Positions 49,407 through 58,763 of a stretch of DNA of 64,000 nucleotides are shown here, in pieces. The notes below the pieces were generated by a model that saw only the letters and a list, made by a program, of their open reading frames with translations, made no database searches and was not told where the DNA came from. Source of the DNA: DATBLE01 sp963764565 (lineage in GTDB: Bacteria > Actinomycetota > Thermoleophilia > Gaiellales > Gaiellaceae); the NCBI GenBank assembly GCA_963764565.1, contig CAVXTD010000013.1, positions 1 through 64,000 of the forward strand. The letters are read 5' to 3'. The position numbers and the translations under genes are program-made. How positions within the stretch are numbered: the first letter of the stretch is position 1; each line of letters starts with the position of its first letter.

Positions 49407-50632
49407 GTCAGGAACGCCTCGGCCCGCTCGCCGAGCGCGAGTTCCGCCTGCTGTTCCTCGGGCGCGCCGTGTCGTTCCTCGGGAACGCGATGGCGCCGAT
49501 CGCCCTCGCGTTCGCAGTGCTGGAGGTGACCACCTCTGCCGCTCACCCGGACGGCTCGAAGACGGCCCTCGGGTTCGTCCTGGCTGCGCGCACCGGGCCG
49601 CAGATCCTCTTCATCCTGATCGGCGGGACGCTGGCCGACCGGATCCCTCGACACCACGTGATGGTCGCGTCGAGCGTCCTCAGCGGCGCGAGCCAGGGCG
49701 CTCTGGCCGTGCTGCTCCTCAGCCATCACGCCGAGCTCTGGCACTTCGTCGCGATCAGCGCCGTCAACGGGACCTCGTCGGCGTTCTTCTTTCCCGCCTC
49801 GTCCGGGATCGTTCCCCAGACCGTGCCGTCCGGGATGATCCAGCAGGCGAACGCGCTCCTGCGGCTGGCGATCAACTCGAGCGCGGTGATCGGCGCGGCG
49901 ATCGGCGGTGCGATCGTCGCCGCCGCCGGGCCGGGGTGGGCGATCGCGATCGACGCGGTCTCGTTCGGAGCGGCCGCCGTCTTCGCCGCCGCGATGCGCC
50001 TGCCGCCGTCTACTCGGGAGGAGGTGCGGAAATTCGTCCGAGAGCTGGCCGAGGGATGGTGGGCGTTCCGGTCGCGAACCTGGCTGTGGGCGATCGTGCT
50101 CCAGTTCTCGTTCCTGAACGCGGCCGAGCAGGGCGCCTTCCAGGTACTGGGGCCGGCGCAGTCGAAGGCGCACTACGGCGGCGCCGGAGCATGGGGCGTC
50201 ATCCTCGCCTGTCAGGCGGCGGGGCTGATCTGCGGCGGCCTGCTGATGCTGCGGCTCCGGCCCCAGCGGCTGCTCCTCGTCGCCACCTTCGCGATCCTGC
50301 TGCTCGCTCCGCCGGCAGCGCTGCTCGGCCCACCGGCCCACGAGGCGCTCGTCGCGCTCGCAGCCTTCGGGATGGGCTTCGGGATCGAGGTCTTCTCCGT
50401 GTGCTGGGACACGACGATGCAGCAGCAGATCCCGGGGCAGATGCTCTCGCGCGTCTACGCGTACGACATGCTCGGCTCGGTGGCCCTGATCCCGATCGGA
50501 TTCGCCGCCGCCGGCCCGATCGCCGATGCAATCGGCACCCGCGCAACGCTCTACGGCGCGGCCGCGCTGGTCGTACTCGTGACGCTTCCGGTCTTCGCGG
50601 TGCGCGACGTCCGCGAGCTCAGACGAGCGTGA
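49403..50632 (+). CDS. MFS transporter (DHA3/enterobactin-exporter-like)
   Basis: About 409 residues with 12 helices: FRLLFLGRAVSFLGNAMAPI, GFVLAARTGPQILFILIGGT, LADRIPRHHVMVASSVLSGA, SSAFFFPASSGIVPQTVPSG, LLRLAINSSAVIGAAIGGAI, and late AYDMLGSVALIPIGFAAAGP. The motif A and proline pattern fit DHA3 exporters. No in-frame ATG or GTG precedes the conserved start; a CTG at 49403 overlaps the MBL stop (CTGA) and is taken as the start. Its 3' end overlaps the converging glutaredoxin gene by 14 bases. Confidence 0.83.
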   Translation: MSQERLGPLAEREFRLLFLGRAVSFLGNAMAPIALAFAVLEVTTSAAHPDGSKTALGFVLAARTGPQILFILIGGTLADRIPRHHVMVASSVLSGASQGALAVLLLSHHAELWHFVAISAVNGTSSAFFFPASSGIVPQTVPSGMIQQANALLRLAINSSAVIGAAIGGAIVAAAGPGWAIAIDAVSFGAAAVFAAAMRLPPSTREEVRKFVRELAEGWWAFRSRTWLWAIVLQFSFLNAAEQGAFQVLGPAQSKAHYGGAGAWGVILACQAAGLICGGLLMLRLRPQRLLLVATFAILLLAPPAALLGPPAHEALVALAAFGMGFGIEVFSVCWDTTMQQQIPGQMLSRVYAYDMLGSVALIPIGFAAAGPIADAIGTRATLYGAAALVVLVTLPVFAVRDVRELRRA

Positions 50633-50982
50633 CGGTCTTCTCGTCGCGCGAGCTGCGGTAGTCCGCGCCGAGAACGCTCTCGAGCTTGCGCTCGAGCTCG
50701 CCCGACTGCCTCCAGCTCTTCGACGATGTCCGCGCCGCCGACCAACTCGCCGCGGACGAACACCTGCGGGATCGTCGGCCAGCCCGACTGCGCCGAGAGC
50801 TCCTGGCGGATCGCCGGGTCGGGGAGGACGTCGACCGTGGTCACGGGCGCTCCCGCGCGGCGCAGCGCCTCGAGCGCCCGCATCGAGTTGCCGCACATGA
50901 CCATCTGAGGTGTTCCCTTCATGAAGAGCGCCACGTCCTCGCCCTCGATCACCTGCCGGATGGTTTCGTTCAATTCACTCAT
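50619..50982 (-). CDS. Monothiol glutaredoxin (Grx4 type), frameshifted
   Basis: About 120 residues with a frame change near 50,705. Grx4 features: NETIRQVIEGEDVALFMKGT, PQMVMCGNSMRALEALRRAG (CGNS in place of the usual CGFS), SGWPTIPQVFVRGELVGGAD and IVEELEA, then a C-terminal extension SGELERKLESVLGADYRS. Grx4 proteins bridge a 2Fe-2S cluster with BolA and pass it on. The BolA-family gene lies directly upstream with a four-base overlap, confirming the pair. The Phe to Asn change in the motif is a small oddity. Confidence 0.85.
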
Positions 50983-51212
50983 TGCGATCCTCTCGTCTTG
51001 ATCCTCAGCTCGTGGATGGTGCCGTCGGCGAGCGGCGCGGCCAGCGCGTCGTAGACGAGCCGGTGCTGCTCGACGAGCGAGAGCCCGTCGAAACGCTCGC
51101 TCGCGACGGTGACCTGGAAGTGGTCGCCGGTTCCGGTGCGGTCGAGCACGTCGAGCTCGGCCGCATCCGGAAATGCCTGGGCGAGCAGGGCCCGCAGTGG
51201 CTCGGTCGCCAT
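50979..51212 (-). CDS. BolA/IbaG-family protein
   Basis: 77 residues. BolA signatures: LRALLAQAFPDAAELDVLDR, TGTGDHFQVTVASERFDGLS and LVEQHRLVYDALAAPLADG with the invariant His, ending LRIKTRGS. BolA proteins bind Fe-S clusters together with monothiol glutaredoxins, matching the next gene. The frame is intact. Confidence 0.9.
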   Translation of the reverse strand: MATEPLRALLAQAFPDAAELDVLDRTGTGDHFQVTVASERFDGLSLVEQHRLVYDALAAPLADGTIHELRIKTRGSQ

Positions 51213-51235
51213 CGAGCCATGCTAGCCGTGAGCGC

Positions 51236-51532
51236 TCAGGCCGCGGCGGGCTCCGGGTCGGGCCGGACGACGACCGTGCCGCCGGCCGGGATCACCTCGG
51301 TCACCGGCAGGTCGGCACGCTGAGCGTGCTCGCGGATCTTGGCCTCGCTCGACGCCTGGTAGACGCACACCGTGCCGACCGATCCGTCTGGCTCGTCGAG
51401 CACGTAGCTGCGGATCCAGCGGATGTCGTCGGACATCTCGTTGTCGCCCACAGCTCTCGAGCGTGCCGCCGCCGCCTCGAGATCTTCGGCCGTCTGCCAG
51501 CCGCCGCGCCGGATGATGACATAGGTGTCCAC
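51236..51532 (-). CDS. DUF4242 (SCO4226-like) protein
   Basis: 98 residues. TYVIIRRGGWQTAEDLEAAA, IRWIRSYVLDEPDGSVGTVC, VYQASSEAKIREHAQRADLP and VTEVIPAGGTVV match the small ferredoxin-like DUF4242 family, one member of which (SCO4226) binds nickel. Start GTG at 51532 has AAAGGAG upstream. It lies between the BolA pair and the sugar operon and may be independent. Confidence 0.85.
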   Translation of the reverse strand: MDTYVIIRRGGWQTAEDLEAAAARSRAVGDNEMSDDIRWIRSYVLDEPDGSVGTVCVYQASSEAKIREHAQRADLPVTEVIPAGGTVVVRPDPEPAAA

Positions 51533-51572
51533 GTTCTCTCCTTTGACGGGGGTAGTGGCCGGCGAGTCTAAC

Positions 51573-52628
51573 TCAGACGCCAAGCGTCGCCCGGAACGCG
51601 CCGACGTAGTCCGCGACCATGCGCTCGGGCGAGAAGCGCTCCTGCGCGTACGCAACGAGCTCGATCGGGTCGAGCCGGTCGGCCTCGCCGATCGCGTCGG
51701 GCATCTCGCGGTAGTCGTCGACGATGATCCCGCTCCGGCCGTGCTCGATCACCTCGGGAACCGCCCCCCGGCGTGTGGCGATCACCGGGGTGCCGCACGC
51801 CATCGACTCGACCATGACAAGGCCGAACGGCTCCTCCCACTCGATCGGGAACAGTGTCGCCCGCGCGTTCTGGAGCAGGTCGACCTTCTCGCCGTGGGTG
51901 ACCTCGCCGAGGTACTCGATCTCGTCGGAGAGGTGCGGCCGGACGAACTCGTCGAAGTACTGGCGCTCGGCGGGCTCGCGGTTCTTGCCCGCGATCTTCA
52001 GCGGCAGCCCGGCCGTGACGGCGACATCGATCGCCCGATGGCACCCCTTGTCGGGACTCATCCGGCCGAGGAAGAGGAGGTAGTCGCCCCGGTGCGGACT
52101 GACCGGGTAGAGCGAGAAGTCGAGCGCGTTCGGACAGTTCGCGACCCACGGGAGATCCGGCATCGGCACGCGCTGGTTCATCGAGATCGAGATGAGCCCG
52201 ATCCGGGGAGCAACCGCTGCGATCTGCTCGTAGATGACGCCGCCCTCTCCGTCGAGCGGTCCGTGGACGGTGTGCAGGACAGGAGTGTCGATCAGGCCGC
52301 CGATCGCCGCGGCGGGCAGCCCGGAGTGGTCGTTGATCACGTCGAACTCGTCGGCGCGCGCGTAGCAGGAGAGGAGGTGATGGAGCTCGGGAAGCGTCTG
52401 GCCGATGCGCTCGCTCGGGGCCTCGGCGAAGACCGACGCGAGCGTTGCCTTCGTGTGCGAGTCGCCGGAGGCGAAGAGCGTCACGTCGTGGCCCGCGTCG
52501 ACGAGACCGTCGGCGAGCAGCCAGACGATCCACTCGATCCCGCCGTAGCCGGTCGGCGGCACGGGAAACCAGACCGGGCTGATCACGCCGATGCGAAGCG
52601 CCGAGGAGCCTATGACTCCTCCACCCAC
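51573..52628 (-). CDS. GT4-family glycosyltransferase
   Basis: 351 residues, intact. GT-B fold: RIGVISPVWFPVPPTGYGG with the acceptor-side Gly loop, IEWIVWLLADGLVDAGHDVT, LLFLGRMSPDKGCHRAIDVA, and the donor site IEWEEPFGLVMVESMACGTP with VIATRRGAVPEVIEHG. It transfers a sugar from a nucleotide-sugar donor. It overlaps the debranching enzyme by 19 bases, so it probably acts on the same polysaccharide, such as a glycogen- or trehalose-type glucan. The start GTG at 52628 is the best in-frame candidate. Confidence 0.85.
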   Translation of the reverse strand: MGGGVIGSSALRIGVISPVWFPVPPTGYGGIEWIVWLLADGLVDAGHDVTLFASGDSHTKATLASVFAEAPSERIGQTLPELHHLLSCYARADEFDVINDHSGLPAAAIGGLIDTPVLHTVHGPLDGEGGVIYEQIAAVAPRIGLISISMNQRVPMPDLPWVANCPNALDFSLYPVSPHRGDYLLFLGRMSPDKGCHRAIDVAVTAGLPLKIAGKNREPAERQYFDEFVRPHLSDEIEYLGEVTHGEKVDLLQNARATLFPIEWEEPFGLVMVESMACGTPVIATRRGAVPEVIEHGRSGIIVDDYREMPDAIGEADRLDPIELVAYAQERFSPERMVADYVGAFRATLGV

Positions 52629-54679
52629 ACACGCCCGTCGTCGACGTGGACGTCCCACGAGCGGCCGAAGGCCCGCACTCCCGAGAGCCGCAGCGCTCCG
52701 GCCCACGAGGGGAGCTCCGGCGCCGCAAACGTCTCCAGCGTCTGGCGGCCGCGATCCGGCCGGAGGCCGAGCAGGACCTGGAGCAGCAGCACCGGCGTGC
52801 CTGCTGCCCAGGCCTGCGGTCGGGCGGCCGTCGGGTAGGCGATCGGAAACGGCGTCTCGGTCTTCGGGAGCCCGGAGAAGACCTCGGGCAGCCCGTGGCC
52901 GAAGAAGGAGGACGCCTCCAGCATCCGCTGGACGATCGAGTGCGCCTCCGGCCAGCGGGCATGACGCGCGAGCCCGGCCGCGATCAGGGAGTTGTCGTGC
53001 GGCCAGACCGTGCCGTTGTGGTACGAGAGCGGGCTGTAGGCGCGATCGTCGGTCGACATCGTGCGCACGCCCCAGCCCGACCAGAGCGCGTCGCCCATCA
53101 GGGCGTCGACCACCTGGTCGACGCGCTTGGGCGGCACGATCCCGCTCCAGAGCAGGTGGCCCATGTTCGAGCACATCGAGTCGACGCGCTCCTTGTCCCG
53201 GTCGAGCGCCAGGGCGTAGTACCCGCCGCGCTCCTCGACCCAGAACGCGTCGTCGAACGCCTGCTGAAGCCGGTCGGCCTCGTCGTCGAGCCGCTCGGCG
53301 AGCGGCCGGTCACGCCACACTTCACGCGCCAGCTCCGCCGTCCGTCTCTTCGCGTGGTACACGTAGCCCTGTACCTCACACGGCGCGATCGGCGTTCGCG
53401 CGTTCCGGCCGTCGGCGAACCGCTGGGAGTCGCCGGAGTCCTTCCACGACTGGTTGTCGAGCCCGCGCTCGCTGCGCTTCTCGTACTCGACGAATCCGTC
53501 CCCGTCGCGGTCGCCGTACTCGTCGATCCAGGAAAGCGCGCGCAGCGCAGGCTCGCGCAGCTGCGTGACGAGCGTCTCGTCGTCGGTCCACCGCCAGACC
53601 TCCGAGAGGAGGACGAGGTAGAGCGGTGTCGCGTCGACCGTGCCGTAGTAGCGCTTGAACCACGCCTTGGCCGCCTTCCCGTGCCTGACCTCATGGACGA
53701 TCTTCCCCGGCTCCGCGTCGATCGAGGCGTCGTCCTCGGTCGCCTGGAGATCGGCCAGCACCTCGAGGGCGCCGCGCGCGAGCTCGGGGCCGAGGACGAG
53801 CGTCTGGAGGGAGGTGATGATCGTGTCCCGGCCGAACACCGTCATGAACCACGGCATTCCCGCCGCGGGCAGCCGGGCGATCCCGCCGTTCTCGCCTCGC
53901 ATGCGGAGCGACGCGAGATCCGAGACCGAGTTCGCGAACGACTGTTGCAGGGTGTCCCAGGATGCGCGCAGTTGCGGTACGCGCAGCTCCCAGGCGGCCA
54001 GCGAGTCCTGGACGCGGGCGATCTCCTCGCCGAAGTGATGCGCACCTGCCGACCGCGGCTCCGGGCCGTGCCCGTCGGTGTGCGGCACGACATCGGTGGT
54101 CAGCTCCCAGCGCTCGCGCGGCTCCAACTCGATCCGGTAGCGGACGATGCCGCCCTCGACCTCGCCGAGGTGTGAGAACGCGACCTGCGTGCGCGCATGC
54201 TCCTCGGCGCGGTCCTCGAGGGTGATGCGGCGGTGCGCCGCGTCGAGCTCGGGCGTCACAGGCTTGGGCAGGGGCTTGGCGCTGAGCGGATGGCCGAGGG
54301 CGAAGTCGCGCTCCTTGACTGCGAAGATGTCTGCGAAGTCGCTGCCCACCTCCAGGGCCAGCTCGAACGCGACCGGCTCCATCGCCACGTTCTCGACCAC
54401 GATCCGGTCCTGCATCGCGTCCGAGACGAAGCGCTCGCGAACGATTGAGATCGAGTCCTGCGCGAGTCCCTTCGCAGGCGCGTTGCGGAGGTAGAAGGCA
54501 GCCGAGAAATACTCGACCTTGCCGGACGAGAGCAGCAGGGGGGGTCGGCCGTTGACGGTGAGCCGGAAGAGCGAGAGGAAACGAGTGTCCTCGGCGAAGA
54601 AGCCGCCGGCCTCCTCGCCGATGTCGCCAAGCTCGTCGCAGATGCAGAAAGTCGAGCCTTCGAGGATCGTCAGCGCCAC
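52610..54679 (-). CDS. Amylo-alpha-1,6-glucosidase-like (debranching) enzyme
   Basis: 689 residues, intact. The N-terminal GDE_N_bis-like beta domain (GFFAEDTRFLSLFRLTVNGR, FVSDAMQDRIVVENVAMEP) is followed by the (alpha/alpha)6 barrel: LPAAGMPWFMTVFGRDTIIT, LVLGPELARGALEVLADLQA, DATPLYLVLLSEVWRWTDDE, CEVQGYVYHAKRRTAELARE and YSPLSYHNGTVWPHDNSLIA. Such proteins trim alpha-1,6 branches or related linkages in glucans. It is in the minus-strand operon SDR, this gene, GT4, with a gap of five bases after the SDR. Confidence 0.88.
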   Translation of the reverse strand: MALTILEGSTFCICDELGDIGEEAGGFFAEDTRFLSLFRLTVNGRPPLLLSSGKVEYFSAAFYLRNAPAKGLAQDSISIVRERFVSDAMQDRIVVENVAMEPVAFELALEVGSDFADIFAVKERDFALGHPLSAKPLPKPVTPELDAAHRRITLEDRAEEHARTQVAFSHLGEVEGGIVRYRIELEPRERWELTTDVVPHTDGHGPEPRSAGAHHFGEEIARVQDSLAAWELRVPQLRASWDTLQQSFANSVSDLASLRMRGENGGIARLPAAGMPWFMTVFGRDTIITSLQTLVLGPELARGALEVLADLQATEDDASIDAEPGKIVHEVRHGKAAKAWFKRYYGTVDATPLYLVLLSEVWRWTDDETLVTQLREPALRALSWIDEYGDRDGDGFVEYEKRSERGLDNQSWKDSGDSQRFADGRNARTPIAPCEVQGYVYHAKRRTAELAREVWRDRPLAERLDDEADRLQQAFDDAFWVEERGGYYALALDRDKERVDSMCSNMGHLLWSGIVPPKRVDQVVDALMGDALWSGWGVRTMSTDDRAYSPLSYHNGTVWPHDNSLIAAGLARHARWPEAHSIVQRMLEASSFFGHGLPEVFSGLPKTETPFPIAYPTAARPQAWAAGTPVLLLQVLLGLRPDRGRQTLETFAAPELPSWAGALRLSGVRAFGRSWDVHVDDGRVWVEES

Positions 54680-54683
54680 GCGG

Positions 54684-55415
54684 CTACGGGTTTCGGACGA
54701 TCCGCCCGCCGCCCGTCTGCGCGAGCGCCTTGAGCACGATCTCGTCGACGTTCACGTGCAGAGGCCGGGTGAGGGCGAACAGGATGCAGTCGGAGACGTC
54801 CTCGGCGGTCAACGGCTCGACGCCCTCGTACACCTTCGCCGCCTTCTCCTCGTCGCCCTTGAATCGGACCTTGGAGAAGTTGGTCTCGGTCAGGCCGGGG
54901 CCGACGGCGGTGACTCGGATCGGCCGGCCGAGCAGGTCCTCGCGCAGCGCCTGGCTGAACATCGCGGCCGCCGCCTTGACGGCGCAGTAGACGGCGGCGT
55001 TCTCGTACGCGGCGCGGCCTGCGATCGAGTCGATGTTGACGATGTGCCCCCCGTCGCGGATGTGCGGGAGGCAGAGGCGGGTCATCCGCATCAGGCCGTG
55101 GACGTTCGCCTCGATCATCCATTCCTCGTCGTCCTCGTTCGACTCCCAGAACGGGTAGCGCCCGAGCGCGCCGCCCGCGTTGTTGACGAGGATGTCGAGG
55201 CCACCGAGCGCGTCCACCGCCGCAGCGACGAACCGCTCGCAGCTGGCCGGATCGGTGACGTCGAGCTCGTGGGTGAAGTCACCTTCGAGCAGCTCCACGC
55301 GGCGCGCGCCGACGGCGACCTTCGCGCCTTCCGCGCGGAGGGCCTTGGCGGTGGCGGCGCCGATCCCGCTGGATGCGCCGGTGACGATCGCCGTCTTGTC
55401 TGCAAGTTGGCTCAC
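54684..55415 (-). CDS. SDR-family oxidoreductase
   Basis: 243 residues, intact. Classical SDR: AIVTGASSGIGAATAKALR (NAD(P) loop), DILVNNAGGALGRYPFWE, IVNIDSIAGRAAYENAAVYC with the Ser and YCAVK catalytic Tyr and Lys, and VTAVGPGLTETNFSKVRF. GARRVE at the end of strand 2 suggests NADP. The substrate is unknown. Start GTG at 55415 lies eight bases after TAGATT (55424-55429 on the minus strand). It opens the debranching-enzyme operon. Confidence 0.87.
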   Translation of the reverse strand: MSQLADKTAIVTGASSGIGAATAKALRAEGAKVAVGARRVELLEGDFTHELDVTDPASCERFVAAAVDALGGLDILVNNAGGALGRYPFWESNEDDEEWMIEANVHGLMRMTRLCLPHIRDGGHIVNIDSIAGRAAYENAAVYCAVKAAAAMFSQALREDLLGRPIRVTAVGPGLTETNFSKVRFKGDEEKAAKVYEGVEPLTAEDVSDCILFALTRPLHVNVDEIVLKALAQTGGGRIVRNP

Positions 55416-55426
55416 GGCGTAGGAAT

Positions 55427-56344
55427 CTACCGGCGAAGGGGCGCGCGCCGACGGAACGACGGGCCGAGCTGCAGGGGGCCCGGAGCATGTTCGACCTGGA
55501 GGGTGGAGTGCGCCAGCCCGAAGCGCTCCGCCAGCAGCGCCTCGAGCTGCCGGCGAAGCGCGTGGCAGTCGGAGCCGGGCTCGACCAGAACGTGCGCCGA
55601 CAGCACCGGAAAGCCGCTCGTCAGCGTCCAGACGTGCAGGTCGTGGGCCTCGCGCACTCCGGGCTCGGCGACGATCGCGCGACCGACCGCGTCCGGGTCG
55701 ATGTTCGCCGGCGAGACCTCGAGGAAGATGCGCGTCGACTCGCGCAGGAGCCCGAACGCCGCCCAGAACATGAGCAGCGCGACGAGCAGGCCGGCGATCG
55801 GGTCGAAGCGGTCCCAGCCGGTCGCGAGCACGAGCCCGCCGGCGACCGCGGTGCCGACGAAGGCCGCGAGGTCGGTGGCGACGTGCAGGTAGGCGCCGCG
55901 GACGTTGAGGCTCTCACGGCTCGCTCGCGCAAGCAGAGCCGTCGCGGCGATGTTCACGGCGATCCCGGCCAGCGCGACGACGAGCACGACGCCGCCCCGA
56001 ACCTCGTCCGGCGCCACGAGCCGGCGGATCGCCGCGTACACGATCCAGATCCCGACGAGCCCGAGCAGCAACCCGTTCGCCTGAGCGGACAGGATCTCCA
56101 CCCGGCGGAAGCCGTACGTCCATCGCCCTCGCGCGGGCCGCGAGGCCATCGCCGAGGCGGCGAGCGCAAGGCCGAGCGCGGCGACATCGGACACGAGGTG
56201 CCCGGCGTCGGCGAGCAGGGCGAGCGAGCCGGCGAGAATGCCGGCCACGAGCTCTCCCGCCATCAGCAGCGCGATCAGCGCGAGCGCGCCGGCGAGCAGC
56301 CGGCGATCGCCGTCCGCCCGGGCGCCGTGGTCGTGCGCGTGCAT
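55427..56344 (-). CDS. CDF-family metal cation efflux protein
   Basis: 305 residues, intact. A His-rich start (MHAHDHGARADGD) and six helices: LLAGALALIALLMAGELVAG, ILAGSLALLADAGHLVSDVA with the HxxxD metal site, and GAYLHVATDLAAFVGTAVAG with its partner. The cytoplasmic C-domain is REAHDLHVWTLTSGFPVLSA with the HDLHVW motif. It exports Zn or similar divalent cations by proton exchange. Start ATG at 56344 lies seven bases after TAGCCT. With the Zur-znu genes 2 kb away, this part of the window handles zinc in both directions, though they are not one operon. Confidence 0.9.
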   Translation of the reverse strand: MHAHDHGARADGDRRLLAGALALIALLMAGELVAGILAGSLALLADAGHLVSDVAALGLALAASAMASRPARGRWTYGFRRVEILSAQANGLLLGLVGIWIVYAAIRRLVAPDEVRGGVVLVVALAGIAVNIAATALLARASRESLNVRGAYLHVATDLAAFVGTAVAGGLVLATGWDRFDPIAGLLVALLMFWAAFGLLRESTRIFLEVSPANIDPDAVGRAIVAEPGVREAHDLHVWTLTSGFPVLSAHVLVEPGSDCHALRRQLEALLAERFGLAHSTLQVEHAPGPLQLGPSFRRRAPLRR

Positions 56345-56445
56345 GGCGTGAAGGCTAACGGGAGGCCATGAATGCGCGTCTACAGCCCGTGGAGTGCGGC
56401 TGTACGAAACTGTCTCTACGAACAGCCAAGCGGGATCGAAGCGAT

Positions 56446-57188
56446 TCAGCCGCGACCGATGTACGGCATTTTCGTTGCCATCACCGTCATGAACTGGACG
56501 TTGGCATCCAGCGGTAGGGTCGCCATGTAGACGACGCCCGTGCGACGTGGGCCGTGTCGATCGTCGGCTCGCGTTCGATCGTGCCATTCGCCTGGAGCAC
56601 GCCGGTGGTGCGCATCGGCTCGGCCAGCTCGGTTGCGGCGTTGCCGATGTCGATCTGCCCGCAGGCAATGTCGTACGCACGGCCGTCGAGCGACGTCGAC
56701 CTCGTCAGGCCGGTGACCGCGTGCTTGGCTGCCGTGTAGGGCGCAGAGAGTGGACGGGGTACGTGCGCCGAGATCGAGCCGTTGTTGATGATGCGCCCGC
56801 CCCGGGGGGATTGGCGCTTCATGATGCGGAAGGCCTCCTGCGTGCACAGGAAGGCGCCGGTGAGGTTGGTTTCGATCACAGACTTCCATTGCTCGAGGTC
56901 GAGGTCCTCGAGCGGGACGGCGGGTGCGCCCACGCCGGCGTTGTTGAAGAGCAGGTCGAGGCGCCCGAACCTCGAGTCGACCTCGGCGAAGAGCGCCGCC
57001 ACCGACGCGGGATCGCGCACGTCACAGGTGAGGGCCAGGGCACCGGCACCCGCCTCCGCCGCGGCTTCCTCGAGCGGCGCCCGCCTCCGGCCGGCGAGAA
57101 CGACGGTGAAATCGGCACCGGCAAGGGCTACGGCCGCCGCCCGGCCGATGCCGCTTCCCGCCCCTGTGACCACTGCGATCCGGCTCAC
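56446..57188 (-). CDS. SDR-family oxidoreductase, frameshifted at the 3' end
   Basis: About 246 residues with a frame change near 56,540, after which the C-terminus reads VVYMATLPLDANVQFMTVMA, TKMPYIGRG. SDR signatures: AVVTGAGSGIGRAAAVALAG, LDLLFNNAGVGAPAVPLEDL, IINNGSISAHVPRPLSAPYT with the Ser and YTAAK catalytic pair. The last strand carries the MATLP segment common in sugar and polyol dehydrogenases. It overlaps the DenD-like gene by four bases, so it probably works on a related sugar acid. Confidence 0.85.
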
Positions 57189-58178
57189 GAGGCCGCCGCT
57201 GCGATCCGGCCGTCGAGCTCGTCCTCGACGTAGACGCGGATGATCTCCTCGAAGTCCGCCTCGGCCCGGAAGCCGAGCCGGAGCGCGCGGCGTGCATCGA
57301 AGCTGCGCGGCCAGCCCGCGACGATCCGCGCGATCGTCTCGTCGGGCTCACGCCGGATACGGCGGACGACCTCGTCGCCGGCAATGCCTCGGAGCGCCGC
57401 GATCTGCTCCGCCACGGTCACGGAGACGCCGGGCATCGTCAGACACCGGCGGTCGCCGAGCGCGCTGCTCTCGAGCGTCGCCGCGTGCAGCAGGAAGTCG
57501 ACGGCCGCACGCGGCGAGGCGAACCAGTGACGCACCTCGTCCGAGACGGGCAGCACCGCCTCCTCTCCGTTCAGCGGCTCCCGGATGATGCTCGAGAAGA
57601 AGCTCGACGCCGCCCGGTTCGGCTTCCCCGGTCGCACGCAGATCGTCGGCAGCCGAACCCCGACGCCGTCGAGGAACCCGCGGCGGCTGTAGTCGGAGAG
57701 CAAGAGCTCGCCGATCGCCTTCTGCGTCCCGTAGCTCGTCAGCGGCGTCGTGCAGTGATCGTCGCCGATCACCGCCGGGAAGGGCGCGCCGAAGACCGCG
57801 ATCGACGAGGCGAAGACGAGCCGCGGGCAATAGGCGACATCGACTGTGCGCACAGCGTCGAGCAGCAACCGGGTTCCGTCCACGTTCACCCGATAGCCCT
57901 TGTCGAAATCGGCCTCCGCCTCACCCGACACGACGGCGGCGAGGTGGAAGATCACATCTGGACGGCTCGAAACCAGATCGCGGGCAACGCCGTGCTCGCC
58001 CAGATCGGCGACAACCGTCTCGACGCCGAAGCCGGCGTCGGCGGGCCGCCCCGCCTCCACGATGTCGACGAGCGCCACATCCGAGACTTGCTCGGCCGCC
58101 GAGAGCGCCGTCCAGCGCCAGCCGCTCCGCGAGCTTGCGACCGAGCATCCCCGCCCCGCCGGAAATCAGGATGCGCAC
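57185..58178 (-). CDS. DenD-type NAD-dependent epimerase/dehydrogenase, frameshifted
   Basis: About 330 residues with one frame change near 58,105. Extended SDR: RILISGGAGMLGRKLAERLA (NAD loop), FHLAAVVSGEAEADFDKGYR, VFASSIAVFGAPFPAVIGDD, SYGTQKAIGELLLSDYSRRG with the YxxxK pair, VRLPTICVRPGKPNRAASSF, and ADFEEIIRVYVEDEL at the end. These segments match D-erythronate dehydrogenases (DenD) of four-carbon sugar-acid catabolism closely. The other genes of that route are not in the window. Start GTG at 58178 lies seven bases after TACTGT. Confidence 0.83.
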
Positions 58179-58213
58179 GGCACGGACAGTAGAGCACTTT
58201 GCCTCCTGGCTAG

Positions 58214-58286
58214 TGGGCGGTGCAGGTCTCGAACCTGCGACCTCCTGCGTGTAAGGCAGGCGCTCTCCCAGCTGAGCTAACCGCCC
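58214..58286 (-). tRNA. tRNA-Val (anticodon TAC)
   Basis: On the minus strand: acceptor arms GGGCGGT and ACCGCCC pair over seven bases, D-arm GCTCAGCTGGGAGAGC, anticodon stem CCTGC/GCAGG with loop CTTACAC giving anticodon TAC (valine), and T-arm GCAGG-TTCGAGA-CCTGC. The CCA end is not encoded. It lies between the DenD-like and Zur-like genes. Confidence 0.95.
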
Positions 58287-58309
58287 GGGTCCGGGAAATG
58301 TAGCCGCCG

Positions 58310-58753
58310 CTACGCGGCTCGGCAGTCGGCGCAGACGCCGGCGATCTCGACCTGGTGGGCGGTCGCTGTGAAGCCGTGCCGCTTCGCGCTGCGGGCGATC
58401 CACGGCTCCAGGTCGCAATCCGGCAACTCGACGACGCGGTGGCACTCCGTGCAGACGAGATGATGATGGTGGACATCGCCGCAGAGCCGGTAGCAGAGCT
58501 CGCCGGCGTGATGAGTGAGCGTGTCGATCGCGCCGCGCTCGCTGAGGATCGCGAGCGTGCGGTAGACGGTCGCGAGGCCGACGTTCTCGCCCTGCGAGCG
58601 CAGCCGCTCGAACAGCTGCTGGGCGGTCGCGTCGTTCGGCTCCCGGGCAAGCGCCTCGACCACCTTGAGGCGCTGGCGCGTGACCCGCACGCCGGAGCGC
58701 CCGAGCAACTCGGCCGCGGGTTCTTGCGCTTGCGCGTGCACGTCAAATAGCAT
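58310..58753 (-). CDS. Fur-family regulator, probably Zur
   Basis: 147 residues, intact. Winged helix: LLGRSGVRVTRQRLKVVEAL, GLATVYRTLAILSERGAIDT; dimer and metal part: CYRLCGDVHHHHLVCTECHR with the His cluster and a CxxC, and CADCRAA with the second CxxC that form the structural zinc site. Divergent orientation to znuACB with only ten bases between the start codons points to zinc control (Zur); Fur or PerR cannot be excluded by sequence alone. A matching operator overlaps the divergent znuA start. Confidence 0.85.
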   Translation of the reverse strand: MLFDVHAQAQEPAAELLGRSGVRVTRQRLKVVEALAREPNDATAQQLFERLRSQGENVGLATVYRTLAILSERGAIDTLTHHAGELCYRLCGDVHHHHLVCTECHRVVELPDCDLEPWIARSAKRHGFTATAHQVEIAGVCADCRAA

Positions 58754-58763
58754 AGCCCGTCAT

